Below, in pieces: positions 1-8,460 of a stretch of 59,617 nt of DNA (positions are counted from its first letter, which is position 1; every line of letters begins with the position of its first letter). The DNA lies in assembly GCA_038229715.1 (NCBI GenBank), contig JBBROD010000020.1, positions 1-59,617 of the forward strand. The letters run 5' to 3'. The notes below the pieces were generated by a model that ran no database searches, was not told the DNA's origin, and worked only from the letters and a program-made list of their open reading frames with translations. Origin of the DNA: JANMES01 sp038229715 (GTDB lineage Bacteria; Planctomycetota; Phycisphaerae; Tepidisphaerales; Tepidisphaeraceae). The position numbers were made by a program, and so were the translations under genes.

Positions 1-1056
1 ACATCGCCGGGCGTTACCCCCGCAGCATCCGGGGCGGCCTCCGCGCTGGCGGGCGAGGTGATGATCGTCGCCAACGCCGACACCAACTCGCTGCTGGTTT
101 CCACCGCCAGCAAGTACCAGCAGCAGGTGCGCGACATCATCGAGCAGCTCGACCGCCCCGTACCGCAGGTGTTGATCAAGGTGCTGATCGCGGAAGTCAG
201 CCATAACAACTCCAGTGACTTTGGCGTGGATTTCTCGATCCTCAACACCCGCGCCAGCGGCAACGGCACGACGGTTGGCACGGTGTTCGGCGCGCCGACT
301 AACGGGCTGATCGTCAGCGTGCTGGAGACCAATGTCTCCGCCACCCTGCACGCGCTGGCCACCGCCGGGCGGCTGGACGTGCTTTCGCGGCCGTACATCC
401 TGGCTAGTGATAATCAAATCGCCTCGATCACCGTCGGCCAGACCGTGCCGGTTATCACTTCGAGCAATCTTGACGTGAACAGCAACCCGGTGAACCAGAT
501 TCAGTACCAGGACATCGGCATCATCCTGAACGTCACGCCGCACATTAACCCCGACGGGTTGGTGATTATGGACGTTTCGCCGTCGGTCAGCAGTTTCAGC
601 GATCAGACCGTGCCGATCTCGTCGACGGTGAACGCGCCGGTGTTCAACCTGCGATCCGCCGACAGCCGAGTGGGCATCAAGGACGGCGAGACGATCGTCA
701 TCGGCGGGATGATGGAAGACCGCAAGACGCAGACGATCAGCAAAGTGCCGCTGCTCGGCGATATCCCGCTGATCGGCCTGATGTTCCAGCGGAACATCAC
801 CGCCAAGACCAAGACGGAGTTACTGTTCTTTCTCACGCCGCACGTGGCGAAGGCGCCCGACCTGCTCAAGCCAATGAGCGATGACGAGCGTGGCGGCCTG
901 CGGCTTGTTCCGGGCGCGGTGCAACCCGGCACGTTCCAAGAACACCTCGACGGCCTGAATCGAGGCGGCGCTAAATCGACTCCGCCGGTGGAACCCGTCC
1001 AACCGAGCAAGGACGGCCCCCGCATTCCCGAGCCGCCGCTACCGGGGACGAAATAG
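1..1056 (+). CDS. Type II/IV secretin, C-terminal part (cut by window start)
   Basis: The frame is open from base 1, so this is the last 351 residues of a gene that begins outside the window; the Met at 58 is internal. Secretins (GspD/PilQ family) form the outer-membrane ring that exports folded proteins or pilus fibres. The fragment starts in the last N-type domain (VANADTNSLLVS, then QVRDIIEQLD) and runs through the secretin barrel. The family hallmark VPLLGDIPLIGLMF lies near fragment residues 249-262 and is followed by TELLFFLTPHV. The last 60 or so residues are a Pro/Gly-rich tail. A small lipoprotein follows 27 bp downstream and a prepilin-like gene occurs at 43.7-44.6 kb. Family is certain; T2SS versus pilus use cannot be decided here. 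Confidence 0.95.
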   Translation, partial: TSPGVTPAASGAASALAGEVMIVANADTNSLLVSTASKYQQQVRDIIEQLDRPVPQVLIKVLIAEVSHNNSSDFGVDFSILNTRASGNGTTVGTVFGAPTNGLIVSVLETNVSATLHALATAGRLDVLSRPYILASDNQIASITVGQTVPVITSSNLDVNSNPVNQIQYQDIGIILNVTPHINPDGLVIMDVSPSVSSFSDQTVPISSTVNAPVFNLRSADSRVGIKDGETIVIGGMMEDRKTQTISKVPLLGDIPLIGLMFQRNITAKTKTELLFFLTPHVAKAPDLLKPMSDDERGGLRLVPGAVQPGTFQEHLDGLNRGGAKSTPPVEPVQPSKDGPRIPEPPLPGTK

Positions 1057-1083
1057 TCGGCGTCTGCGGATAAGCTATTCGTC

Positions 1084-1569
1084 ATGAAAGCGCACACGCT
1101 GATTGGAATCGGGTTCTCAATCGCACTGGCCGGTTGCACGACGACCATCGTCTCGAACAACCGCCCGGCCGTCGCGTCGGAAGACGGCCCGCGAACCGTG
1201 GATCACGCGGTGGCGTCCGATCCGTGTGCGGCCCATCTGCACGACATCTCCGGCGCGATGCTGCTGTACTACGCCGTCAATCGCGAGTTGCCCAAGTCGC
1301 TGGACGATCTCAAATCAATGGCCGACTTTGACGCGCCGCTCGATCTTAACTGTCCGACTTCGAAAGAAACCTATACCTACGTGCCCGGCGGATTAGAAAC
1401 GCCCGGGAAATCCAAGTTCATCATCCTGCACGATGCTTCGCCGGCCCACGGGGGCGGTCGCTGGTGCATCCTGATGGAGCCCGCCAAAGGCCGGGCCGCG
1501 CCGTCGATGGAGGTGCTGCTGATCCCCGAGCCGATCTTCCGCGGGTATCTGCCCATCGCACCGCGATAA
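1084..1569 (+). CDS. Lipoprotein with pseudopilin-like globular region
   Basis: 161 residues. The N-terminus is a lipoprotein signal peptide: KAH, a hydrophobic stretch and the lipobox LAGC, so Cys18 would be lipidated. The mature part contains CAAHLHDISGAMLLYYAVN, then PKSLDDL, then CPTSKETYTYVPGG. This order of a Cys-started helix, a PxSLDDL turn and a Cys-Pro...YxYVPGG segment resembles the globular part of planctomycete H-x-DG prepilins, but the prepilin N-terminal helix is absent. It lies 27 bp after the secretin stop in the same direction, so an operon and an envelope role in the same secretion machine are likely. Function is inferred, not established. Confidence 0.75.
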   Translation: MKAHTLIGIGFSIALAGCTTTIVSNNRPAVASEDGPRTVDHAVASDPCAAHLHDISGAMLLYYAVNRELPKSLDDLKSMADFDAPLDLNCPTSKETYTYVPGGLETPGKSKFIILHDASPAHGGGRWCILMEPAKGRAAPSMEVLLIPEPIFRGYLPIAPR

Positions 1570-1582
1570 AATAAAAAGCCCC

Positions 1583-1662
1583 GTCATCCTGAGGTGTTCC
1601 GAAGGATCTCGAATGTCGAAAGCCGCTCGCAATCCGAGATCCTTCGGCGTACCTCAGGATGA
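1583..1662. repeat. Intergenic palindrome, family A copy 1
   Basis: An 80-bp imperfect inverted repeat starting GTCATCCTGAGG and ending CCTCAGGATGAC, with inner arms GAAGGATCTCG / CGAGATCCTTCG. It begins 14 bp after the lipoprotein stop and lies between convergent genes. Related copies are at 47099-47179 and 56865-56945. It could act as a bidirectional terminator or be a REP-like mobile repeat. Confidence 0.85.
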
Positions 1663-1703
1663 CGAATTCTGGGCTTGAGTGCTACCTTGAATTGCTCACT
1701 GCT

Positions 1704-3737
1704 TTAGTACGGCAGCAACTTCGTCGCGTGATACGTTTCGCCCGCCATCGCGAGGCAAAGGTTGATCAAGCCCCACAGTCCGGCCGCCAGCGCTTCTCCC
1801 ACAACCAGCCCGATGAAAAACGGTTTGGCTTTTTGATACGCACTGGCGCCGCCGTACTTGACGATCAGCAGTTTACATAGCCATCCCAAAAACACGCTCA
1901 GCCAGCCGAGTTGGACGTACCACGTCATGCTGACCAAATACCCCACCGGCAGGAACGGCCACCATGTCCACCGCAGTGTGGCGACCTGCAGGATGATCGT
2001 CACCACCACGCCGATCCCCATGTGCCATCCCGGGCTGTACGTTTTGGGGGCAAACTTCCCATCGGACCAGCGATTGAGCGGGTCGGCCAGCACTTCCTTC
2101 GGCCAATTCTGCGTCGCCACGGCGTTGAGGGTTGGTTCGTTCGTGTTCCCAAGTGGAATGGAGTATTTGTAGTAACAGTAGAGCGACGAAGCCGACGCCA
2201 CCGCGAAACCGAACATCGCCGCCCACGCCATCGCCAGAATCAAACCCTTTCGCCCGCCGGTATTTTCAGGATGGATCGAATCGTTCACGCGCACGCCGTG
2301 CATCATGAAACCGAAGATGCTTTCGCGCGTGTGGAGCGGGCCGTTCATATGAAAGACTGAAGCAAAGAAGACGTCGTTGCCTCGTAAAATCGTTGTCGGG
2401 AGATTGGTGATAATCTGCAGCGGCGACGAAAATATGCGGATAAACGCCAGCCCCGTCTCAGCCACCACGCGGGCCGTCACCACGTGTACCAGCATCACCA
2501 TCGCCACGATCATCACCGCAACCCACCACTGCACACCCACCGCAAGCAGCCAGACGACCATCACCGCGAGCCCGGCGATCGCGATCAGCACCGCCGCCCG
2601 ATAGCGCGGGGCGCGCAGGTCGGTACTCGGACGGATCGCCTGCCTGATCACCGTCGCCCAGTGATGCCTGCCGATCCAGAGCACGCCGCACAGGAACGCC
2701 ACGCTGGAACCCAAGTGCTGATCCAGCCACGCTCCTTCGCCGACAGGCATGGTCTCGCCGATGCGGCGCATGTTCATGGAAATCAGTTCCGTCACGAGAT
2801 AGATCGACCAAAGGCTGAAGCTCACGCGCGACGAAATGAAGTAGGCTAATCCTAAAAACGAAAAGTAGATTTGAGCCGTCTTGAGGAATCTGGAAAACCC
2901 GACCCACGGCTCTTCGGTGATGATGCCTTGCAGATCATACGAGAGCTTGATCACCGGAACGGTTTTCGGGAAATAGTCGTGTAACGCGAGCAAGCTGTGA
3001 ATGGCGACGACGCCAGCCGTGGCGACCCAGAAAAGCTGACTGCGGAATAAATCGTTGAGCGCCTTGCCCGGCCGCGGCGCCTCGATTAGCGCCTGCTGAA
3101 CTTGCGCGATCGGAAACGGCAGCCGTTCGTTGATCGCCCATTGCGGCGTGATGATACTGGCCAGCGAAAGCATCGTCGCCACCATCGCGCCCATGAACAC
3201 GCCCCACCCGATCAGCGGCACGACCCACGCGTCGTACGGCGCTGATTCCCCCGGCGGCACGCGGTTGTAAAACCACTGCATGATCGTGCTGGAGGTTCCT
3301 TCAGACATATCCTTGATCGGGAAAAGCCAGCCGGGCAAATGCAGGTTGAGAAAGTTTTTCCAGAACTGCGGATCGGCCGACCCGCGATTGAACGGCGAAA
3401 TGAGCGTGGGGATCAGCGTGCGCATCATCCCCTGCCCCGGAATGCCGCAAGACACCAACGTCATCGCCAGGATCACGCCGAGTTCGCCGGTGCTGAGCGC
3501 GTGCTTCGGTGCAAACCGATGCAGCGGCGCGTTGACCAGAACGACAAGTCCGACCATCAGGAGCACCACGATGACCGGCAGAAAAAAGCCGACCATCATC
3601 GTGTTGCTCACGACGTAATCGTTGTACGGCGTAACGCCGCAAACAAGCCCGACCATCAGCGTCCCGATCGTCAGGCTTCGCGCCGTGATCGATCGGCCGG
3701 GCGGGGGGTGCAGCGGTAACGTTGATTCATCCGACAT
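1704..3737 (-). CDS. Polytopic membrane protein, DUF6785/DUF6784 type, OPT-transporter-like
   Basis: 677 residues with more than ten predicted hydrophobic segments (for example TMMVGFFLPVIVVLLMVGLV near residue 47 and a cluster of helices at the C-terminus). The layout, including GQGMMRTLIPTLISPF near residue 100, the conserved GVRVNDSIHPENTGGRKG before the last helices and the closing VGYLVSMTWYVQLGWLSVFLGW, matches the large membrane proteins of planctomycetes and armatimonads annotated as DUF6785/DUF6784, which are distantly related to oligopeptide transporters. The substrate is unknown. The gene is divergent from the stress-protein gene at 3842, with 104 bp between them, and reads towards the family A palindrome. 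Confidence 0.7.
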   Translation of the reverse strand: MSDESTLPLHPPPGRSITARSLTIGTLMVGLVCGVTPYNDYVVSNTMMVGFFLPVIVVLLMVGLVVLVNAPLHRFAPKHALSTGELGVILAMTLVSCGIPGQGMMRTLIPTLISPFNRGSADPQFWKNFLNLHLPGWLFPIKDMSEGTSSTIMQWFYNRVPPGESAPYDAWVVPLIGWGVFMGAMVATMLSLASIITPQWAINERLPFPIAQVQQALIEAPRPGKALNDLFRSQLFWVATAGVVAIHSLLALHDYFPKTVPVIKLSYDLQGIITEEPWVGFSRFLKTAQIYFSFLGLAYFISSRVSFSLWSIYLVTELISMNMRRIGETMPVGEGAWLDQHLGSSVAFLCGVLWIGRHHWATVIRQAIRPSTDLRAPRYRAAVLIAIAGLAVMVVWLLAVGVQWWVAVMIVAMVMLVHVVTARVVAETGLAFIRIFSSPLQIITNLPTTILRGNDVFFASVFHMNGPLHTRESIFGFMMHGVRVNDSIHPENTGGRKGLILAMAWAAMFGFAVASASSLYCYYKYSIPLGNTNEPTLNAVATQNWPKEVLADPLNRWSDGKFAPKTYSPGWHMGIGVVVTIILQVATLRWTWWPFLPVGYLVSMTWYVQLGWLSVFLGWLCKLLIVKYGGASAYQKAKPFFIGLVVGEALAAGLWGLINLCLAMAGETYHATKLLPY

Positions 3738-3841
3738 GACCGACCTCTACCGTGTTTAGTTTTTTGTTTTCACGCATAGTCCGCCGCCGTTGAAGCCCGT
3801 TGACGCCTATGATTCTCAGGTAACTGAAATTGGAGGATATC

Positions 3842-4378
3842 ATGGCCGAACAAAATGAACGAACCCTTGTCGCAGTTTTTCCGAGTCGTCTCGATGCTGA
3901 GGCGGCCATCGACGCACTTCATCAAGCCGGTTTCGACAAGAGCGATGTAGGTTTCGCCATCCGCGGCGAACAAGCCGGCGGCGGTGGAATGATCACCGAC
4001 TCGGCGTTGACCAAAGATTCCGACGGCGCTAAAAAAGGAATGGCCGCCGGTGGACTCGCAGGCGGCGTGATCGGATTTCTGGTGGCAATGGCGATCCCCG
4101 GCGCCGGACCGGTTTTGGCTGCCGGTGCGCTCGCCACCGCGCTCGGCTTCGGAGCGGCCGGCATGGCCACCGGCGGAATGCTGGGCGCGATGATGGGCCT
4201 TGGGCTGTCCGAAGAGGAAGCCAAAGTTTATGAAGACGAGTTTCGTGCCGGCCGGGCGATCGTGACTGTTCATGCGCACATGCGTGAGCTGGAAGCCGCC
4301 TCCCTCCTCCGCCGTCACGGGGCCAACAACGTTCATACCGAACCCGTCGACCCGCGCCCCAGTGTCAATCCGTTGTAA
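3842..4378 (+). CDS. General stress protein 17M-like (YflT domain) protein
   Basis: 178 residues. ATG at 3842 is chosen because GGAGG at 3832-3836 gives a good spacing; a TTG at 3830 overlaps that site and is unlikely. The N-terminal segment TLVAVFPSRLDAEAAIDAL followed by GFDKSDVGFAIRG is the YflT/GSP-17M alpha-beta fold. A Gly/Ala-rich hydrophobic hairpin occupies roughly residues 60-120, then GRAIVTVHA and LLRRHGA close a second copy-like half. Proteins of this family accumulate under heat or salt stress; the biochemical role is unknown. The middle hairpin suggests membrane association. Confidence 0.8.
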   Translation: MAEQNERTLVAVFPSRLDAEAAIDALHQAGFDKSDVGFAIRGEQAGGGGMITDSALTKDSDGAKKGMAAGGLAGGVIGFLVAMAIPGAGPVLAAGALATALGFGAAGMATGGMLGAMMGLGLSEEEAKVYEDEFRAGRAIVTVHAHMRELEAASLLRRHGANNVHTEPVDPRPSVNPL

Positions 4379-4710
4379 CCTTGGTGATAGAATTCCTGGA
4401 CAATCAGCTCCCGCAAATTTTTCGGAATCATCGCGATCGCGCGACCCTTCGATAACGAGCCAGTTTAAAAACTGCATTTGCCTCAATCAGAAAACGCGAC
4501 CAAATAGCGAGCTTCCAATTAGATGACCTCCCGGGCTTGCCACTTCAGTGGCAAGCTGTACACATCGGTTCAACCCACCCCTCCGATCCCCATCCGCTCA
4601 TTTCAATCAAGCAAGCGACCCGCACAGGTGACGCTTAGCGTGATCCCCGCGCCTTCCCATCGCTTTCTGCTTCCGGTTACCATTCCGTCCAGACCGTAAG
4701 GAGTCCGCCT
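4379..4710. other. Intergenic region upstream of the ABC exporter
   Basis: 332 bp with no credible gene. It contains the short perfect palindrome at 4535-4556 and, at 4698-4703, the AAGGAG ribosome site of the next gene. Confidence 0.6.
4535..4556. repeat. Short perfect palindrome, family J copy 1
   Basis: Arms GCTTGCCACT and AGTGGCAAGC around a 2-base centre. The same word with one mismatch is at 18702-18723, again a short distance upstream of a gene. The perfect symmetry and repeated use upstream of genes allow either an operator or a REP-like repeat. Confidence 0.75.
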
Positions 4711-6534
4711 GTGATCGCCAGCCTGAAGTCGACCGAGCAACAGCTTCAGAGCACGCTCGATTCAACCTACCGTAACAAAAGCCCGCTGCGCACGCTGTGG
4801 GCGTTGTTCAAGGGCCGACGCTGGCACTTGCTGGCGGTCGTTTTTTGTTTCGTTATCAAGCAGTCGCCGGTCTGGGTATTGCCGATCGTCACCGGCAACA
4901 TCATCACGCGCATCACCGATCTGTACACCGCCCGGGCGACCCATCCCGGCCTGACTGACCCGACGGCCTTCCGGTTCATCGCCGTCAACGCCGTCATCAT
5001 GTTCTTTCTCATCGTGCAAAACGTACCGACGCACACGCTATACGCCTCCCTCCTGTCGGCCAGCGTGCGACAGGTACAGATGGTCCTCCGCTCCGCGATC
5101 GTTGTCCGCCTGCAGCAGTTGTCGATGAGCTTCCACGACAACGCCCACAGCGGCAAGCTGCAGAGCAAAGTGCTGAGAGACGTTGAAGCCGTTGAAGGCC
5201 TCAGCCGGCTGATGGTTGAGAACCTGCTCTCCGGCTCGGTATCGCTCGGCGTGGCGTTGTCGATCACATTGTCGCGCGCTCCCTCCGTCGCGATGTTCTT
5301 CCTCGTCACCGTCCCGATGGCGGTGATGATCTCCCGCGTGTTCCGTCACCGCCTGCGCAAACGTAACGAGGAATTCCGCCGCGAGGTGGAGGACATGTCC
5401 GGCAAGGTGTCGGAGATGATCGAGATGATCCCGATCACCCGCGCCCACGCTGTTGAAGGAACCGAAGTCGAGCGACTGCACGTGCAACTGCTGCGCATCC
5501 GCCACTCCGGGCGACGGCTCGATACCGCTAACAACTTATTCGGCTCGTTCGCATGGGCGACGTTTCAAACCTTTCAGCTGGCGTGCTTTCTGTTCAACAT
5601 CTACCAGTGCTACAACGGCAAGATCACCGTCGGCGATGTGATCATGTACCAGTCGTTCTTCGGCATGGTGGTGGGCGCGGTGCAGGGTTTCCTCAACATC
5701 GTGCCGCAGATGACGGCCGGCATTGAATCGATGCGGTCGATCGGCGAGGTGCTGGAATCACCCGACATCGAACACAACGACGGCAAAGCCGCCGTGACTT
5801 CCGTCAAAGGACGCATCACGTTCGATCACGTCACCTACGCCTACCCCGGCGGCGACCGCCCGAGCGTGAGCGATCTCTCCCTCGACATCGCGCCCGGCGA
5901 GTGCATCGCCGTCGTCGGCGAATCCGGCAGCGGGAAGAGCACGATGATGAACCTGATCATCGGCTTCCGCCGCCCCACCGGCGGGCGCATTTTGCTCGAC
6001 GGCGTGGACATGGCGACGATCAACTTCCGCACATTCCGCCGGTTTCTCGCCGTCGTGCCGCAGCAAACCGTCCTCTTCAGCGGCAGCATCCGCGACAACA
6101 TCACCTACGGCCTGCAGCACGTGACCCACGACCAACTGCGTCACGCCCTCGACATGGCCAACTGCTCCGAATTCGTCAACCGCCTCCCCAAAGGACTCGA
6201 CACTCCCATCGGCAGCCACGGCGGGAAACTTTCCGGCGGACAACGCCAACGCATCGCCATCGCCCGCGCACTCCTGCGCGATCCGCGCATCATCATCCTC
6301 GACGAAGCCACCAGCGCCTTGGACGTACAGTCCGAATTCCTGGTCCAGCAAGCGATCAACCGCCTGATTGAAGGACGAACCACCTTCATCGTCGCCCACC
6401 GCCTGAGCACCATCCGCAACGCCACCCGCGTGGTCGTCATGAAAGACGGCCAAATGGTCGAAAGCGGCACGCATGAACAATTGCTGTCGAGCAGCGATTC
6501 GGCGTTCTCAAAACTGCACGCGCTGCAGTCCTAA
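4711..6534 (+). CDS. MsbA-type ABC exporter (membrane and ATPase domains fused)
   Basis: 607 residues starting at GTG 4711, preceded by AAGGAG with 7-base spacing. Residues about 30-330 form the six-helix ABC exporter domain (start near ALFKGRRWHLLAVVF; coupling-helix region near AVEGTEVERLHVQL). The nucleotide-binding domain follows: Walker A GESGSGKST at 403-411, Q-loop VVPQQ, signature LSGGQRQRIAIARALL near 507, Walker B IIILDEATSALD near 527 and the switch His in VAHRLSTIR near 561. All catalytic residues are present. As a half-transporter it should act as a homodimer. Lipid or drug export is typical for the family; the substrate cannot be told from sequence. Confidence 0.95.
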   Translation: MIASLKSTEQQLQSTLDSTYRNKSPLRTLWALFKGRRWHLLAVVFCFVIKQSPVWVLPIVTGNIITRITDLYTARATHPGLTDPTAFRFIAVNAVIMFFLIVQNVPTHTLYASLLSASVRQVQMVLRSAIVVRLQQLSMSFHDNAHSGKLQSKVLRDVEAVEGLSRLMVENLLSGSVSLGVALSITLSRAPSVAMFFLVTVPMAVMISRVFRHRLRKRNEEFRREVEDMSGKVSEMIEMIPITRAHAVEGTEVERLHVQLLRIRHSGRRLDTANNLFGSFAWATFQTFQLACFLFNIYQCYNGKITVGDVIMYQSFFGMVVGAVQGFLNIVPQMTAGIESMRSIGEVLESPDIEHNDGKAAVTSVKGRITFDHVTYAYPGGDRPSVSDLSLDIAPGECIAVVGESGSGKSTMMNLIIGFRRPTGGRILLDGVDMATINFRTFRRFLAVVPQQTVLFSGSIRDNITYGLQHVTHDQLRHALDMANCSEFVNRLPKGLDTPIGSHGGKLSGGQRQRIAIARALLRDPRIIILDEATSALDVQSEFLVQQAINRLIEGRTTFIVAHRLSTIRNATRVVVMKDGQMVESGTHEQLLSSSDSAFSKLHALQS

Positions 6535-6539
6535 ACCTT

Positions 6540-6728
6540 ACTCCCTCGCCCGCGTACCCGCGGGCGAAGGCAAGGTGAGAGTTCTTGACCGGAAATCGGT
6601 CAGGTCCACGAATAAAACGAATCTTCACGAATCCAATTCCCTATTCGTGGAGATTCGTGTTATTCGTGGATCATCTCTTCGGGCAGGCAGAACCCCCGCC
6701 CTCTCCCGGCGTACCGGGCGAGGGAGCC
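6540..6728. repeat. Nested composite palindrome (family H arms enclosing family B copy 1)
   Basis: The outer arms are CTCCCTCGCCCGCGTACC (6540s) and GGCGTACCGGGCGAGGGAG (ending about 6727). Inside them, 6605-6670 is the inverted repeat that starts TCCACGAATAAAACGAATC and ends in TATTCGTGGA. Two repeat families are thus nested one inside the other in a single gap, as if one had inserted into the other. The stretch 6535-6821 holds no other feature. Confidence 0.8.
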
Positions 6729-6821
6729 AGCCTTTGCCGGCGGTTTACTGCTTGCTTAACAAACAATTCCTCACGGTTTAACCTTGCCCTTGTCGATCAT
6801 GTTCGTGTAATGTTTGGGTTC

Positions 6822-7952
6822 ATGACCGAAGACGATTTCGCCTATCGCGACGCCCTATTCACCGGCCCGGTCCACCGGCGCGGGGCGGGGATTAATCCGG
6901 GCAACCGCTTCGAAACCGTCCGCCTGCACGTGCTCGGCGAAGAGCTCGACCGGCAATGGATCGAGCGCCAAGAGGCCGGCGAGTCGGGCCCGCGCCGCGT
7001 GGAGCGCCAAGTGTTTAACGACCGCTCGCTCACCATCATCAACCGCGTCGCGCCCACCTCCGACGTGCCGTTCGATTGGACGCTCAACCCCTACCGCGGC
7101 TGCGAACACGGGTGCGTGTACTGCTTCGCCCGCCCGTACCACGAATACCTCGGCTTCAGCAGCGGACTGGATTTTGAAACCAAGCTGATGGCCAAACCCA
7201 ACGCGCCTGAGCTGCTTCGCAAGGAACTGGCGCACCCTAAGTGGAAGCCCGAGCCGATCGTGATGAGCGCCATCACCGACATCTATCAGCCGATCGAACA
7301 CAAAATGCAGATCGCGCGGCAATGCCTGGAGATCCTAGCCGACTGCGGGCAGCCGGTCAGCACGATGACCAAGGGCGCGCTCGTGCTGCGCGACATCGAT
7401 CTGTGGCAAAAGCTCGCATCCAAAAACGCCGGCCGGGTGACGGTGACGCTGGTCACGCTCGATCACGACTTGGCGCAAAAGCTCGAACCGCGAGCGACAA
7501 GCCCCGCCGGACGGTTGCGGATGATCCGCGAACTCTCCGCCGCCGGCATCCCGGTGAGCGTGAACATCGCGCCGATCATCCCCGGCCTGACCGATGTTGA
7601 GCTCCCCGCGATTCTCCAAGCCGTCGCCGCCGCCGGAGCGACGCGGGCGTTCTGGGTGCTGCTTCGCTTGCCGTACCAGTTGAAGGACATTTTCCTCGAC
7701 TGGCTGCAGCGCAACGTCCACCCCGACCGGGCGAAGAAAGTTGAATCCCTCCTCCGCCAGGCGAGAGGCGGAAAACTCTACGACGCCAGCCCCCAACACA
7801 ACCGCCGTCGCGGCCGCAGGCCGCTGGTGGAGCAGATCAACCAGAATTTCGACGTCTTCACCCGCAAGCACGGCCTCAACCGCGACATCCGCCCCCTATC
7901 CGCCGCCCACTTCAAACCGCCGAACCTGAGCGGCCAGATGTCACTCTTTTAA
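6822..7952 (+). CDS. PA0069/Rv2578c-family radical SAM protein
   Basis: 376 residues from ATG 6822; an in-frame ATG at 6810 is an alternative, while anything further upstream would translate the repeat element. The radical SAM [4Fe-4S] motif is the C-x3-C-x2-C in NPYRGCEHGCVYCFARP, the form shared with spore photoproduct lyase relatives. It is followed by GLDFETKLMAKPNAPELLRKEL, the SAITDIYQPIE segment and the SVNIAPIIPGLTD segment typical of the PA0069 family. The C-terminus ends in the FKPPNLSGQMSLF tail seen in these proteins. The substrate is unknown; a nucleic-acid-related role is suspected from the family. Confidence 0.9.
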   Translation: MTEDDFAYRDALFTGPVHRRGAGINPGNRFETVRLHVLGEELDRQWIERQEAGESGPRRVERQVFNDRSLTIINRVAPTSDVPFDWTLNPYRGCEHGCVYCFARPYHEYLGFSSGLDFETKLMAKPNAPELLRKELAHPKWKPEPIVMSAITDIYQPIEHKMQIARQCLEILADCGQPVSTMTKGALVLRDIDLWQKLASKNAGRVTVTLVTLDHDLAQKLEPRATSPAGRLRMIRELSAAGIPVSVNIAPIIPGLTDVELPAILQAVAAAGATRAFWVLLRLPYQLKDIFLDWLQRNVHPDRAKKVESLLRQARGGKLYDASPQHNRRRGRRPLVEQINQNFDVFTRKHGLNRDIRPLSAAHFKPPNLSGQMSLF

Positions 7953-8079
7953 TGCCACCAATGTTCCGCAAACGTCACCCCGCCCGGCTGCGCAATTTTT
8001 TGCTGAATTCACCCGCTGGCGCCCCTCTGATCGTCACCGATATTTCATATCTCCATACCGGACAATCACTTACGGACAT

Positions 8080-8265
8080 TCACTCATGCCGAAATCGCGG
8101 TTGTAAACGGTTGCTGACGGTTGCAAATGGTTCCAAACGGTTGCTGGCGGTTGCTAATGGTCGCTTGGCGGTTGCAGTCGATAGCGATACCGACCACCGA
8201 TCGTCATCCCAAGTCGCCCCTGTCACCCCGCCGATTACCGCCGCGAATCGGCTGAAGGCTTTCAT
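8080..8265 (-). CDS. Possible 61-residue microprotein with SNRLxPFATV repeats
   Basis: The frame starts at ATG 8265 (MKAFSRFAAVIGG) and its second half is encoded by the tandem array, giving SNRLEPFATV then SNRLQPRFRHE. The ATG lies 7 bases after a TATAAT box on the same strand, so transcription would start at or next to the ATG, as for a leaderless message. There is no ribosome site and I recognise no family. The coincidence of promoter, ATG and open frame through the array is the only support, and it may equally be a non-coding RNA. Confidence 0.3.
   Translation of the reverse strand: MKAFSRFAAVIGGVTGATWDDDRWSVSLSTATAKRPLATASNRLEPFATVSNRLQPRFRHE
8098..8178. repeat. 10-bp-period tandem array (about eight units)
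   Basis: Units close to CGGTTGCNAA follow each other with 10-base spacing: cggttgtaaa, cggttgctga, cggttgcaaa, tggttccaaa, cggttgctgg, cggttgctaa, tggtcgcttgg and cggttgcagt. The period equals about one helical turn, so a protein binding each unit would bind on one face of the DNA. The array also codes for the NRL-type repeats of the minus-strand frame. Confidence 0.85.
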
Positions 8266-8272
8266 AGGCAAA

Positions 8273-8301
8273 ATTATATCACAATACCATACAAAAACCA
8301 A
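8273..8301 (-). promoter_or_regulatory. Sigma70-like promoter on the minus strand
   Basis: Read on the minus strand: TTGGTT (8301-8296), a 17-base spacer, then TATAAT (8278-8273). The -10 box matches consensus in all six positions and the spacing is ideal, inside a distinctly AT-rich patch. It points into the tandem array at 8098-8178. Promoter consensus in this phylum is assumed to resemble the general sigma70 one. Confidence 0.5.
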
Positions 8302-8460
8302 ACAGAATTGCGTTGCATTTTCCATTCCGAAGTGCCAACCTTTTGTCGTTTCCAGAATCAGCCGCGAATAGGCGGTCACACGCAATTGGCGTACCTACAT
8401 AGAATCAGCAGTGAAACTTATAGTGCTCCTGCGGAAGAGGTAAATTTTCCGGACGGCAAG

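Larger units (their letters stand above)
7953..8460. other. Gene-poor accessory gap
   Basis: About 500 bp without a conventional gene on the plus strand. It holds a 10-bp-period tandem array (8098-8178), an AT-rich patch with a promoter-like pair on the minus strand (8273-8301) and a possible short minus-strand reading frame (8080-8265), each listed separately. Confidence 0.6.

Noticed and set aside
6585..6821. N-terminal extension of the radical SAM protein
   Set aside because: These codons are within the nested repeat, so the extended frame is accidental.
8098..8178. CRISPR array
   Set aside because: Units are about 10 bases, contiguous and without spacers; no cas genes are present.
7952..8371. 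139-codon plus-strand frame after the radical SAM gene
   Set aside because: Its central part is just the tandem array and it has no ribosome site.
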